A DNA stretch of 64,000 nucleotides from Caldinitratiruptor microaerophilus (GCF_025999835.1 NZ_AP025628.1:1240001-1304000), one strand, 5' to 3'; positions 34,482 through 43,199 are shown, numbered from the stretch's first letter. Made by a program: numbers and translations. The notes: a model not told the origin generated them from the sequence alone.

Positions 34482-36100
34482 CGCCGGGCAGCGTGACCCT
34501 GGTCCTCTTCGGCTGCACCGGGGACCTGGCCCGGCGCAAGCTCTACCCGGCGCTGTGGCGGCTCTTCCGCCAGGGGCTGCTGCCGGCGGGGTTCCGTGTC
34601 GTCGGGGTCGGCCGGCGGGACCTGGGCGACGATGGCTTCCGCGCCCTCGTCCGGCAGAGCGTGGAGGCGCGCCGGGAGGGGCCCGTGGACGAGGCGACCT
34701 GGACGCGCCTGGCGCCGCACCTGGCGTACGTCCGGGTCGACCTGAGGACCGGGGCCGGCTACCCGGACCTGGCCGCGCGGCTCGGCGGCGCTGCCGCAGC
34801 CGGCGGAGGTGAACGGGTGGGTGGCGGTGGCGCGGCCGGAGGTCTCGACCAGGCAGCGAATGGCACGGCCCGCGCGGGCCCGGGAGGCTACCTTTATTAC
34901 CTGGCGGTGGGGCCGGAGCTCTTCGAGCCGGTCGTCCACCACCTCCGCGGCGTGGGACTGGCGCCGCCGCCCGGGGCGAGCTGGGTGCGGGTGGTGATCG
35001 AGAAGCCGTTCGGCCGGGACCTGGCGTCGGCCCGGCGCCTGAACCGGCGGCTCCGGGAAGCGTTCGAGGAGGGAGAGATCTACCGCATCGACCACTACCT
35101 GGGCAAGGAGATGGTCCAGAACATCGCCGTGATCCGCTTCGCGAACGGCCTCTTCGAGCCGCTGTGGAACCGCCAGCACGTCGGCAACGTGCAGATCACG
35201 GTGAGCGAGACCGTCGGGGTCGGCGAGCGGAGCGGGTACTACGACCACGCCGGCGCCCTGCGGGACATGGTCCAGAACCACCTGCTGCAGATGCTGGCGC
35301 TGACGGCGATGGAGCCCCCGGGGAGGTTCTCGGCCGAAGCGGTGCGGGACGAGAAGGTGAAGGTCCTGCGGGCCCTCCGTCCGCTGGACGGTGAGGACGC
35401 CCTTCGCCAGGCGGTGCGCGGGCAGTACGGGCCCGGGACGATCGACGGCAGCCCCGTTCCCGGGTACCGGGAGGAGCCGGGGGTGCGGTCGGACTCGCCG
35501 ACGGAGACGTTCGTGGCGCTGAAGGTGTACGTCGACAACCTCCGCTGGGCCGGCGTCCCGTTCTACCTGCGCACCGGCAAGCGCCTGCCGGTGAAGGCGA
35601 CCGAGGTCTGCGTCCAGTTCCGTCCGCTGCCGGCGGTCTTCGACTTCTTCGAGGCGGGCCGGCTGGCGCCGAACCGGCTGGTGATCCGGATCGACCCCCT
35701 CGAGGGGCTCTACCTCCAGATGAACGCGAAGCAGCCCGGGAACACGGCCCGGGTGGTGCCGGTCGCGCTCGACTTCTGCCAGAACTGCGGGACCGGCCTG
35801 GGTACGGCGGAGGCGTACGAGCGCCTCCTCCTCGACGCCATCCGCGGGGACAGCACCCACTTCACCCGCTGGGACGAGGTGGAGCTGGCGTGGCAGTTCG
35901 TCGACCCCATCGCCGACGCGTGGGCGGCCTCCCCCGCCCCCTTCCCGAACTACGCCGCCGGCACCTGGGGCCCGTCAGAGGCCGACCGCCTGCCGGAGCA
36001 GGACGGCTTCCGGTGGTGGCCGCCGCAGGTCGACGCCCGCTTCCTCGCCCACGGGGACCTGCCGGCCTCCGTGCCGGTCGGTGCAGGGCGGGAGCGATGA
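34478..36100 (+). CDS. zwf: Glucose-6-phosphate 1-dehydrogenase
   Basis: 540 residues, longer than the usual 480-500. Nucleotide motif FGCTGDLARRKLYPAL at 11-26, the invariant active-site RIDHYLGKE at 203-211, and NRQHVGNVQITVSE. The extra length is a Gly/Ala-rich insertion at about 103-137 (for example GGGERVGGGGAAGG) with simple-sequence character, just before YLYYLAVGP. It probably forms a surface loop. Oxidises glucose 6-phosphate; the 6-phosphogluconolactonase is not in the window. Coupled by overlaps to gnd and the cyclase gene. Confidence 0.93.
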   Translation: MTPGSVTLVLFGCTGDLARRKLYPALWRLFRQGLLPAGFRVVGVGRRDLGDDGFRALVRQSVEARREGPVDEATWTRLAPHLAYVRVDLRTGAGYPDLAARLGGAAAAGGGERVGGGGAAGGLDQAANGTARAGPGGYLYYLAVGPELFEPVVHHLRGVGLAPPPGASWVRVVIEKPFGRDLASARRLNRRLREAFEEGEIYRIDHYLGKEMVQNIAVIRFANGLFEPLWNRQHVGNVQITVSETVGVGERSGYYDHAGALRDMVQNHLLQMLALTAMEPPGRFSAEAVRDEKVKVLRALRPLDGEDALRQAVRGQYGPGTIDGSPVPGYREEPGVRSDSPTETFVALKVYVDNLRWAGVPFYLRTGKRLPVKATEVCVQFRPLPAVFDFFEAGRLAPNRLVIRIDPLEGLYLQMNAKQPGNTARVVPVALDFCQNCGTGLGTAEAYERLLLDAIRGDSTHFTRWDEVELAWQFVDPIADAWAASPAPFPNYAAGTWGPSEADRLPEQDGFRWWPPQVDARFLAHGDLPASVPVGAGRER

Positions 36101-36726
36101 GGATTCACGACGTCTCCATGCCCATCCACCCCGGCATGCCGGTCTACCGGAACCGGGAGGAGAAGCGCCCGGCGTTCGCGGTGACCCGGGACTTCGACGC
36201 ACAGGGTGCGGGCGTGCGGGAGACCCGAGTCTCGCTGGACACCCACACCGGGACGCACGTCGATGCCCCGCTGCACCTGTTTCCGGACGGGACAGGGGTC
36301 GACCGCCTCCCCCTGGAGGCCCTTGTCGGCCCCTGCCGGGTGCTGGACCTCACGGGCGTCCCGGGCGGCATCCGCGCCGCCGACCTGGCACCCCACGGCG
36401 TCCGGGCCGGCGAGTTCGTGCTGCTCAAGACCCGCAACTCCCTGCGGGAGGGGTTCGACCCTTCGTTCGTGTACCTGACGGCCGGGGCGGCCGCATTCCT
36501 CGCCGGCCGGGGCGTGCGGGGGGTCGGCATCGACGCCCTGGGCATCGAGCGGGACCAGCCTGGCCACCCGACCCACCGGACGCTCCTGGGCCGGGGGATC
36601 GTGGTCCTGGAGGGCTTGAGGCTCGGCACCGTACCGCCGGGGGAATACTGGCTTGCCGCCCTGCCCCTGAGGCTAATCGGCCTGGACGCCGCGCCGGCCC
36701 GGGTGGTGCTGGTCGAGATGCGCTGA
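36097..36726 (+). CDS. Cyclase-family metal hydrolase (kynurenine formamidase-like)
   Basis: 209 residues, starting at an ATG overlapping the zwf stop (ATGA). PF04199-type metal hydrolase: RIHDVSMPIHPGMPVY opening, the metal motif DTHTGTHVDAPLHL (about 48-61), and the C-terminal DALGIERDQPGHPTHRTLLGRGIVVLEGL. Relatives act as kynurenine formamidases, lactonases or isatin hydrolases. Being locked in a transcript with gnd and zwf, a lactonase-like or carboxylic-acid role would be an attractive but unproven inference. Confidence 0.82.
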   Translation: MRIHDVSMPIHPGMPVYRNREEKRPAFAVTRDFDAQGAGVRETRVSLDTHTGTHVDAPLHLFPDGTGVDRLPLEALVGPCRVLDLTGVPGGIRAADLAPHGVRAGEFVLLKTRNSLREGFDPSFVYLTAGAAAFLAGRGVRGVGIDALGIERDQPGHPTHRTLLGRGIVVLEGLRLGTVPPGEYWLAALPLRLIGLDAAPARVVLVEMR

Positions 36727-36925
36727 GGTTCGATTCGGCGTCCCTTCGCGTCCGAACGAGGCAGGACCGCAGCCCGTCCGGTTCGTATCTCCAGGTTCAA
36801 TCCGGCAGTTGTCGCAACGCCCACACCCCTGTCCGGGGGATCCGGCGGTCCTGTGGGCGCGCCAACTGCGCCGGCACGCAGGCGGCGACAGCAAGCGCCG
36901 GTTCAAGCAGGGGAGCGGACGAACA

Positions 36926-37687
36926 GTGGACCTCTTCAGCCTGAAGGGCAAGGTGGCCGTGGTCACCGGAGGCGGGCGCGGGCTGGGGCGGGGCATGGCG
37001 CTGGCCCTGGGTGCGGCCGGCGCCGACGTGGTGGTCGTGAGCCGGAGCCTCGACCAGGTGGAGGCGGTCCGGGAAGAGCTGGAGCGCCTCGGGAGCCGCG
37101 CGCTCGCTTACGCCGCCGACGTCGCGGACCTGGACGCGGCAGGCGCGGCGGTCGAGGCCGTGCTGGCGGCGTACGGCCGGATCGACATTCTGGTCAACGC
37201 AGCCGGAATTCAGGTCCGCAGGCCGATCCTGGAGTTCACGCCCGCGGACTGGGAGCGGGTGATCGGGGTCAACCTGCGTGCGGCGTTCTTTCTCAGCCAG
37301 CGCGTGGCCCGCCATATGATCGAGCGGGGCCAGGGTGGCAAGATCATCCACGTGGCCTCCCTCACCAGCTTCATCGGCATCCCGGGGACAGGCATCTATG
37401 CGGCCAGCAAGAGCGGAATCGTGGGCATCACCCGCGCCATGGCCGTGGAGTGGGCGCCGTACGGAATCCGGGTCAACGCGATCGCTCCGGGCTACTACCG
37501 GACGGAGATGACGGAACCCCTCTTCCGTGATCCCGACCGCAGCCGCTGGGTGCTCTCCCGCATCCCCGTGGGCCGATCGGGTGTGCCGGAGGACCTGGCC
37601 GGGACGGTCGTGTTCTTGGCCTCCCCTGCGTCGGACTACGTCACGGGACAGGTTATTCCGGTCGACGGCGGATGGCTGGCCGGTTGA
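36926..37687 (+). CDS. SDR-family oxidoreductase (KduD/gluconate 5-dehydrogenase-like)
   Basis: 253 residues from a GTG behind GGGGAG. Classical SDR: TGGGRGLGRGMA near 14-25, NAAG near 92, catalytic Ser in HVASLTSFIG and Tyr/Lys in IYAASKSGIVG. The start DLFSLKGKVAVVTG and SDYVTGQVIPVDGGWLAG end match keto-aldonate dehydrogenases. First gene of a SDR-ADH-MoaD-like-iron ADH unit that ends at a strong terminator, preceded by a 199-base gap that should hold the promoter. Confidence 0.85.
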   Translation: MDLFSLKGKVAVVTGGGRGLGRGMALALGAAGADVVVVSRSLDQVEAVREELERLGSRALAYAADVADLDAAGAAVEAVLAAYGRIDILVNAAGIQVRRPILEFTPADWERVIGVNLRAAFFLSQRVARHMIERGQGGKIIHVASLTSFIGIPGTGIYAASKSGIVGITRAMAVEWAPYGIRVNAIAPGYYRTEMTEPLFRDPDRSRWVLSRIPVGRSGVPEDLAGTVVFLASPASDYVTGQVIPVDGGWLAG

Positions 37688-37728
37688 CCCTGTGCATGAA
37701 GGGAGCCTGAAGGGATGGGGGTTGGCGC

Positions 37729-38757
37729 ATGAAGGCAGTCGTGAAGTACGGACGCCAGCCGGGGCAGGTGGAGCTCCGGGACGTGCCGGTCCCGGAGCCG
37801 GGACCGGGCCAGGTGCTGGTGCGGGTGGCGGCGTGCGGCATCTGCGGCTCGGATCTGCACGCGTACCTGTCGGATCCCGGCTATGAGTTCGTGGCCGTGC
37901 CCGTGGTCCTGGGGCACGAGTTCTCCGGCACCGTGGAGGCCGTCGGACAGGGCGTGAGCGACTTGGCGCCGGGCGACCGGGTGGTCGGCCTCGCCATCCA
38001 GGGCTGCGGGCGGTGCGAGACCTGCCGCTCCGGCTCGTCCCACCTCTGCCCCTCCCGGCGGGTCCACGGGCTGCACCACGACGGCGGCATGGCGGAGTAC
38101 ACGACTGTGGGGCAGGAGCACCTGGTCCGCGTGCCGGACGGAGTTGACCTCCCGGCGGTCGCGCTGGTCGAGCCCCTGTCCGTCGCCGTTCACGCCGTCG
38201 TGGATCGGTCCCGGGTGCGCCCCGGCGACCTCGTCGTGGTGAGCGGCCCCGGGCCGATCGGACTCCTCTGCGCCCTCGTGGCCCGCCACGCGGGCGGTAC
38301 CGTGGTCGTGACTGGCGCCCAGGCCGACGCCACTCACCGCCTGCCGGCGGCGGCCCGGCTCGGCTTCCCCGTCCTGAACGTGGCGGAGGAGCCGCTGTCC
38401 GATGGGCTCCGCCGTCTCACCGGGCGATCGGAGGCGGACGTCTGGGTCGAGGCGTCGGGGGCCGGCGCGGCGCTCGAGGCGGCCGCCGGCTCGGTCCGCT
38501 CCGGCGGGGTGGTCACCGTCGTAGGGATGTACGCACACCCCGTGGAACTGTTCTTCACGAGCCTGGTGCGCAAGGAGGTCGACGTGCTCTTCAGCTACGC
38601 GTCCCACCGGGCCAACTACCTGAGGGCGCTGGCGCTCGTGGCCGGAGGCGCGATCGACCCGACGCCGCTCGCCGACCCCTTCCCCCTCTCCCGGGCGTCC
38701 GAGGCCTTTGCCGCCGCCCTGGAGAAGCGCGTGGTGAAGCCGGTCCTGCTGCCGTGA
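37729..38757 (+). CDS. Zinc-dependent medium-chain alcohol dehydrogenase
   Basis: 342 residues. Catalytic zinc motifs CGICGSDLH (about 36-44) and LGHEFSG; structural zinc cysteines in CGRCETCRSGSSHLC (about 88-102). The NAD loop SGPGPIGLLCALVARH begins near 173. Sorbitol/threonine dehydrogenase-like. Same transcript as the SDR before and iron ADH after. Unusually many oxidoreductases of different folds act together here, so the pathway likely handles a polyol or hydroxyacid. Confidence 0.87.
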   Translation: MKAVVKYGRQPGQVELRDVPVPEPGPGQVLVRVAACGICGSDLHAYLSDPGYEFVAVPVVLGHEFSGTVEAVGQGVSDLAPGDRVVGLAIQGCGRCETCRSGSSHLCPSRRVHGLHHDGGMAEYTTVGQEHLVRVPDGVDLPAVALVEPLSVAVHAVVDRSRVRPGDLVVVSGPGPIGLLCALVARHAGGTVVVTGAQADATHRLPAAARLGFPVLNVAEEPLSDGLRRLTGRSEADVWVEASGAGAALEAAAGSVRSGGVVTVVGMYAHPVELFFTSLVRKEVDVLFSYASHRANYLRALALVAGGAIDPTPLADPFPLSRASEAFAAALEKRVVKPVLLP

Positions 38758-38761
38758 GGGG

Positions 38762-38995
38762 GTGGCGGCGGTGATCGTCCACGTGCGCGTGGAAGGGGCC
38801 GTCGAGTGGTACCATCGGGTCCCCCAGTTCCAGCTCGTGGTGGTCGATGGCGCGTCGGTCGGCAGCGTCCTCGAGCTCCTGGGGCTCAAGCTGACCGGCC
38901 GGGAGCGGATCGCCCGCAACGGGCTGCCGGCATCCCTGACCGACCCCCTCGAGGATGGCGACCGCCTGCTGATCACGGCGGAGGAGGCCGGCTGA
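38762..38995 (+). CDS. MoaD/ThiS-like ubiquitin-fold small protein
   Basis: 77 residues from a GTG; a second GTG nine bases later is possible. The pattern SVGSVLELLGLKLTGRERIARNGLPASLTDPLEDGDRLLITAEEAG matches the beta-grasp sulfur-carrier family (length, N-G-x-x-V/L-x-x-x-x-L-x-D-G-D-x-x). The C-terminal Gly-Gly needed for adenylation is absent; the chain ends Ala-Gly. Set between two alcohol dehydrogenase genes; such proteins are often beside tungsten/molybdenum oxidoreductases, but none is here. Confidence 0.6.
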   Translation: MAAVIVHVRVEGAVEWYHRVPQFQLVVVDGASVGSVLELLGLKLTGRERIARNGLPASLTDPLEDGDRLLITAEEAG

Positions 38996-39044
38996 CGGCG
39001 CCTCCGGCCCGGCTCGAGACCCGCTTTCGAAAGGAGAGACGCCC

Positions 39045-40196
39045 ATGGACATCTTCCCCTTCCAGATCCCCACCCGGCTCACGATCGGCCCCGGCGCGGT
39101 GTCTTCCCTCGGCGAGCAGGTCGCCGCCGTGGCCCGGCGCGCCCTGATCGTGACCGACCCCGGCCTCGTGCGGGCGGGAGTCGTCGAGAAGGTGCAGGCG
39201 TCGCTGTCGGCGGCGGGCGTGAACTACGCCGTCTTCGACCAGGTCGAGGAGAACCCGAGCGATTCCACCTGCGAGAAGGCCGCCGAGCTCTGCCGGGCCG
39301 AGGGGTGTCAGGCGGTCGTGGGCGTCGGCGGCGGGAGCTCGATGGACACGGCGAAGGTCGTGGCCGCCCTGATGGGCAACCCGGGGAAGCGGCCGCAGGA
39401 CTTCGAGGGCCGGGAGCAGGTCGAGCGGGACGGGCTTCCCACCTTCATGGTCCCGACCACCGCCGGTACTGGCAGCGAGGTCACGTTCATCGCCGTGATC
39501 ACGGACACCCGCCGGACGTTCAAGATGACGCTGTACAGCCGGCGGCTCGCCCCGACGGCGGCTGTGCTCGACCCCCTCCTCACCCTCTCGAAGCCGCCGG
39601 GCCTCACCGCCGCCACCGGCATGGACGCCCTCACCCACGCCATCGAGTCCTACACGAACCGCTCCTACAACCCGATCTCGGACGCGCTGTCGGTGCGCGC
39701 GATCGAGATGATCGGCCGCCACCTGCGGACCGCCGTCGTGCAGGGCAGCGACGTGGAAGCCCGCCACGAGATGCTCCTGGCGAGCCTCATGGCGGGCATG
39801 GCCTTCAACTTCACCCGGCTGGGGCTCGTCCATGCCATGAGCCACCCCCTGGGGGCGCACTTCGGCATCGCCCACGGCGTGGCGAACGCGGTCCTGCTGC
39901 CGGCGATCATGGAGTTCAACCTGTTCGGCTGCATCGAGCGGACGGCGCACATCGCCCGCCTGCTCGGGGAAGACACGGCCGGCCTGAGCCCGGTCGCGGC
40001 GGCCCGCCGTGGCGTGGAGGCCGTGCGGGCGCTGGCCCGTGACGTAGGGATTCCGGAGCGCCTCGGACCCCTCGGCGTTACCGCCGATCGGATCCCGGCG
40101 ATGGCCGAGGACGCCATGAAGAGCGGGAACATCCCGGTCAACCCCCGGCAGGTGACCGCCAACGACGTGGCGCGGCTGTTCGAGAGCCTGCTCTGA
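39045..40196 (+). CDS. Iron-containing (group III) alcohol dehydrogenase
   Basis: 383 residues, normal length. NAD-binding VVGVGGGSSMDTAKVVA (about 91-107), VPTTAGTGSEVT near 141-151, and the iron site: Asp in ATGMDALTHAIE (about 190-200) and histidines in HAMSHPLGAHFGIAHG (about 263-278). Such enzymes reduce aldehydes or oxidise alcohols, including lactaldehyde and 1,3-propanediol. GAAAGGAGA precedes the ATG. Last gene of its unit, followed by a strong terminator. Confidence 0.92.
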   Translation: MDIFPFQIPTRLTIGPGAVSSLGEQVAAVARRALIVTDPGLVRAGVVEKVQASLSAAGVNYAVFDQVEENPSDSTCEKAAELCRAEGCQAVVGVGGGSSMDTAKVVAALMGNPGKRPQDFEGREQVERDGLPTFMVPTTAGTGSEVTFIAVITDTRRTFKMTLYSRRLAPTAAVLDPLLTLSKPPGLTAATGMDALTHAIESYTNRSYNPISDALSVRAIEMIGRHLRTAVVQGSDVEARHEMLLASLMAGMAFNFTRLGLVHAMSHPLGAHFGIAHGVANAVLLPAIMEFNLFGCIERTAHIARLLGEDTAGLSPVAAARRGVEAVRALARDVGIPERLGPLGVTADRIPAMAEDAMKSGNIPVNPRQVTANDVARLFESLL

Positions 40197-40203
40197 GGAG
40201 GGT

Positions 40204-40247
40204 ACTGCGCCCTGGGCGGTCGCCCGCGTGACCGCCCAGGGCGCAGT
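40204..40247 (+). terminator. Strong terminator hairpin
   Basis: Perfect 18-bp arms, ACTGCGCCCTGGGCGGTC (40204-40221) and its complement (40230-40247), around an 8-base loop, then GTGTTGTGTC. It begins eight bases after the iron-ADH stop codon. The strongest terminator-like structure in the window. Confidence 0.88.
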
Positions 40248-40261
40248 GTGTTGTGTCGGAC

Positions 40262-40613
40262 CGCCGCCCACCCAGGTGCACTTATGTAAACGTCAGGGAA
40301 GAGCAACGCAAAACTTGACTCTCTGGGGTCCGGCTCGACTGTCAAACTCTGCGTCCGCGGGCTATGAGAAGACCGCCGTTCTACCATAACGCCGGTCTTA
40401 TGTCGCCCCGGAGGTGCTGGAAACGCTTTCGTCTCCCTTCGCCAGGCTCCGCGGATGGGAGCACCCCGCAGAAAGTGACAGGCAAACCCGGGGCTTGCCA
40501 GTCACCTTTTGCGATTCGTTCCGCCGTCAGGTACGGCGTTCGGCAGTGCGGGATCAGAGCCACTGGTTCGAGCCGCGGCCCCGAGCCCTGGGGCGGCCGG
40601 TCCACGCAGGTCC
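40262..40613. other. Convergent intergenic gap with two more hairpins
   Basis: No gene found. Two additional stem-loops: AAGACCGCCGTT/AACGCCGGTCTT (40369-40399, one mismatch, 7-base loop) and GTGACAGGCAA/TTGCCAGTCAC (40475-40505, one mismatch) followed by CTTTT. The second is placed to stop transcription of the fumarylacetoacetase-family gene from the other side. 40270-40330 is notably AT-rich. Confidence 0.45.
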
Positions 40614-41495
40614 CTACTCCGCCCGCGCGACGGGGTTGGCGAGGGTGCCGATGCCGGAGATCGTGATCTCCACCCGGTCCCCAGGGAGCAAGGTGAAGTC
40701 GTCCGGGGGCACCAGGGCGGTGCCGGTCAGGAGCACGGCGCCATGCGGGAAGCGGTTGTAGCGCCCGAGGTAGGTGACGAGCTCGGAGATCGACCGGCGC
40801 ATCTGCGAGATGGCGATCGAACCCTCGAACACCGTCTCTCCGCCCCGGCGGATGCGCATCTGCATCGTACTCTGCATCGGGTCGAGGTCGCCGGCCAGGG
40901 TGATGACCGGCCCCACCGCGCAGGAGCCCACCCAGATCTTCGCCTGCGGGAGGTAGAGCGGGTTCTCGCCCTCGATCCGGCGCGAGCTGACGTCGTTCCC
41001 CACCGTGTAGCCCACCACCTCGAGATCCGGGCTCAGGACGACGGCGAGCTCGGGCTCGGGCACGTCCCAGTCGGAGTCCGGGCGAATGGTGATGGGCGCC
41101 CCGGGGCCGACCACCCGGTGGGGCGTGGCCTTGAAGAAGATCTCCGGCCTGGGGGCGTCGTAGACCCGGTCGTAGATGTCCGGCGACCCCGACTCGCGCA
41201 TCCGCGCCTCCCGGCTGCGGGTGTAGGTCACGCCGGCGGCCCAGACCTCCTGCAGGTCGAGCGGCGGCAGGAGATGGGGCACGTCCGGCGCAGGCGGCCG
41301 GAACAGGTCGGAGAGCGGCGGACCGGGGGGTGCTTCGGCGAATGTCCGCTCGGCCAGGCGTAGGCGGTCGGGCGAGGCGAGGAACCCGGCGAGGTCCGCG
41401 ATGAGCCCCGCGGCCGTGGCGTCGTGGACGCGCCCGTCGCGAACGACCCCGACGTGGGCGCCCTCGCCGGGAACGTGGAAGCGGCAGATCTGCAT
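40614..41495 (-). CDS. Fumarylacetoacetate hydrolase-family protein (2-keto-3-deoxy sugar acid dehydratase-like)
   Basis: 293 residues. FAH-fold metal enzyme: the metal glutamates in DVPEPELAVVLS (about 143-154), then VGYTVGNDVSSRRIEGENPLYLPQAKIW and the C-terminal SGIGTLANPVA. The DVSSRRIEGENPLYLPQAK segment is typical of 2-keto-3-deoxy-arabinonate/xylonate dehydratases and fumarylpyruvate hydrolases. It is divergent from the sugar-acid operon beginning at 41894 and probably shares its regulator. A sugar-acid dehydration product is a likely substrate. Confidence 0.83.
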   Translation of the reverse strand: MQICRFHVPGEGAHVGVVRDGRVHDATAAGLIADLAGFLASPDRLRLAERTFAEAPPGPPLSDLFRPPAPDVPHLLPPLDLQEVWAAGVTYTRSREARMRESGSPDIYDRVYDAPRPEIFFKATPHRVVGPGAPITIRPDSDWDVPEPELAVVLSPDLEVVGYTVGNDVSSRRIEGENPLYLPQAKIWVGSCAVGPVITLAGDLDPMQSTMQMRIRRGGETVFEGSIAISQMRRSISELVTYLGRYNRFPHGAVLLTGTALVPPDDFTLLPGDRVEITISGIGTLANPVARAE

Positions 41496-41893
41496 GGGCG
41501 GAGACCTCCCCTGTAGTCACCCGGCGGGCGGAACCCCGGGCGGGTTCGGGTGGCGGCACGGGCCGGGCGGGCGACCGGCAGGGCCAGCCGCCCGGTCGGG
41601 CGCCACCAGACAGCGCCGGAACCGTCCGGACGCCAGCGCCGTGCGGAGGCTGGATTCGCCGCGGGCAGTCGCATTCCTGCGCGGCCCGAATGGCGGCCGG
41701 CGCGACGGCCGGACGGGCCGTGGGAAACGGCATGAGACGGCCGAACTGTCCCGCGGACAAGTTCCCTTCGTAACTTTCACTGTTGGCGGAAGGAATCAAG
41801 CGCCGCGCGCCGAATCGTAGTGCTTCAATGGTCAGAGGTATGACCAGTAATCCAACCCCCCACATCAGGGAGACGGGAGCGGAGGTCGAGAGA
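41496..41893. promoter_or_regulatory. Divergent promoter region of the sugar-acid operon
   Basis: 398 bases between the FAH-family gene and the binding-protein gene. At 41829-41846 lies TGGTCA-N6-TGACCA, a perfect inverted repeat resembling FadR/UxuR-type GntR operators; the operon encodes such a regulator at 46604-47341. The repeat sits 48 bases before the binding-protein ATG. The ribosome site GGAGG is at 41881. No other convincing gene. Confidence 0.6.
41829..41846. promoter_or_regulatory. Candidate GntR/FadR-type operator
   Basis: TGGTCA-GAGGTA-TGACCA, perfect six-base arms. FadR-subfamily operators have T-G-G-T-x-x-x-x-A-C-C-A cores; here the spacer is two bases longer than the four-base T-G-G-T-N-A-C-C-A core of the simplest form. 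Inference, not demonstrated. Confidence 0.45.
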
Positions 41894-43108
41894 ATGCGGC
41901 GCAGGCTGGGCCTGGTCACAATCGTGCTGGCAGCAGCCCTACTCGTGACGGCGTGTGGTGGCGGGTCCTCCCAGGGCGGCGGCGCGGCCCAGGGCGGCGG
42001 GCAGCCGTCCGGGCAGAGCGCGCAGCAGGCCGCCGGCGGTGGCGAGACCAAGCCGATCAAGATCGGCCAGGTCATCCCGATCACCGGCGAGGCGGCCGAG
42101 TCCGGGAAGTACCAGAAGCAGGGTGCGGAGCTGGCGGTCGAGCAGATCAACGCCGCCGGCGGGGTCAAGGGTCGTAAGCTCCAGCTCGTCCAGGAGGACG
42201 ACAAGACCACGAACCCCGGCGCGGTGGCGGCCCTCCAGAAGCTTTTGGAGGACAAGGAGATCGTCGCGGTGATCGGGTCCATCCGGTCCACGCAGGTCCA
42301 GGCCATGATGCCGACGATTGCCGAGGCGAAGATCCCCGTGGCGATCGGCGGCACGAACTACGGCCTCACCCACTCCGGCAACCCGTGGGTGTTCCGGTTC
42401 CGCCCGCATGACGGGTACAGCGCGCAGGTCCTCGCCAAGTTCACGGTGGAGGAACTGGGCAAGAAGAAGGTCGCCGTCATCCACTCCACCGATGCCTTCG
42501 GCACCGGCGGCAAGGACTTCGTGGTCGAGGCGCTCAAGAAGCTGGGCGTGGAGCCGGTCCTGGTCCAGGGCTACAACAACGGCGAGAAGGACTACACGGC
42601 GATCCTCACCGCCCTCAAGCAGTCCGGCGCCGAGGCCCTCATCACCTACATGACCTTCTCCACCGACCTCGGCATCATGGCCAAGCAGATCAAGCAGCTC
42701 GGCATCAACGTCACGTGGGTCGGGTCCCCGTCGATCACGGCGAAGGACGCCGCCAACCTGGCGGGTGACGCCCTGTACGGGACCTACGGGGTGACGGACT
42801 TCCAGGTCGACGGCAGCGAAGCCTCCAAGAAGTTCGCCGAGGCGTACAAGGCGAAGTACGGCCAGAACCCCGACCTCTACTCCGCGTGGACATACGATGC
42901 GGTGATGGTCTTCGCCGAGGCGATGAAGAAGGCCCCCGATCTCAAGCCCGAGTCGATCCGCCAGGCGATCCTCAGCATCAAGGGCTTCCCGGGCGCCGAG
43001 GGCGAGTACAACTTCGACCAGAACGGCGACGGCCTGCGCCACTACCACGTCGTGAAGAACGAGAACGGCACCTGGAAGCTCTTCAAGACGATCACGATCA
43101 CCGACTGA
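41894..43108 (+). CDS. Liv-type ABC transporter substrate-binding lipoprotein
   Basis: 404 residues from the ATG at 41894 behind GGAGG (an in-frame ATG further left gives an implausible leader). Signal peptide with lipobox VTAC (cysteine near 20), then a Gly/Gln/Ser-rich linker to about residue 50, then a peripla_BP_6 domain: KPIKIGQVIPITGEAAESGKY split here for length, VKGRKLQLVQEDD and GKDFVVEALKKLGVEPVLVQGY. Because the operon downstream encodes sugar-acid enzymes, its ligand is more likely a hydroxy- or sugar acid than a branched-chain amino acid. Confidence 0.88.
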   Translation: MRRRLGLVTIVLAAALLVTACGGGSSQGGGAAQGGGQPSGQSAQQAAGGGETKPIKIGQVIPITGEAAESGKYQKQGAELAVEQINAAGGVKGRKLQLVQEDDKTTNPGAVAALQKLLEDKEIVAVIGSIRSTQVQAMMPTIAEAKIPVAIGGTNYGLTHSGNPWVFRFRPHDGYSAQVLAKFTVEELGKKKVAVIHSTDAFGTGGKDFVVEALKKLGVEPVLVQGYNNGEKDYTAILTALKQSGAEALITYMTFSTDLGIMAKQIKQLGINVTWVGSPSITAKDAANLAGDALYGTYGVTDFQVDGSEASKKFAEAYKAKYGQNPDLYSAWTYDAVMVFAEAMKKAPDLKPESIRQAILSIKGFPGAEGEYNFDQNGDGLRHYHVVKNENGTWKLFKTITITD

Positions 43109-43115
43109 CGCGCTG

Positions 43116-43150
43116 GGCGGAGGCGGGGCCCGGCCGGCCCCGCCTCCGCC
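43116..43150 (+). terminator. Stem-loop between binding protein and LivH genes
   Basis: Perfect 15-bp arms, GGCGGAGGCGGGGCC (43116-43130) and GGCCCCGCCTCCGCC (43136-43150), around CGGCC, then TCTCCG. Partial terminator or 3' stabiliser, at the same place as the hairpins at 2754 and 17155. Confidence 0.65.
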
Positions 43151-43199
43151 TCTCCGTGGATCGGTGCAAGGACCCACGCCTCGCCGAAGGAGGGTGCCG

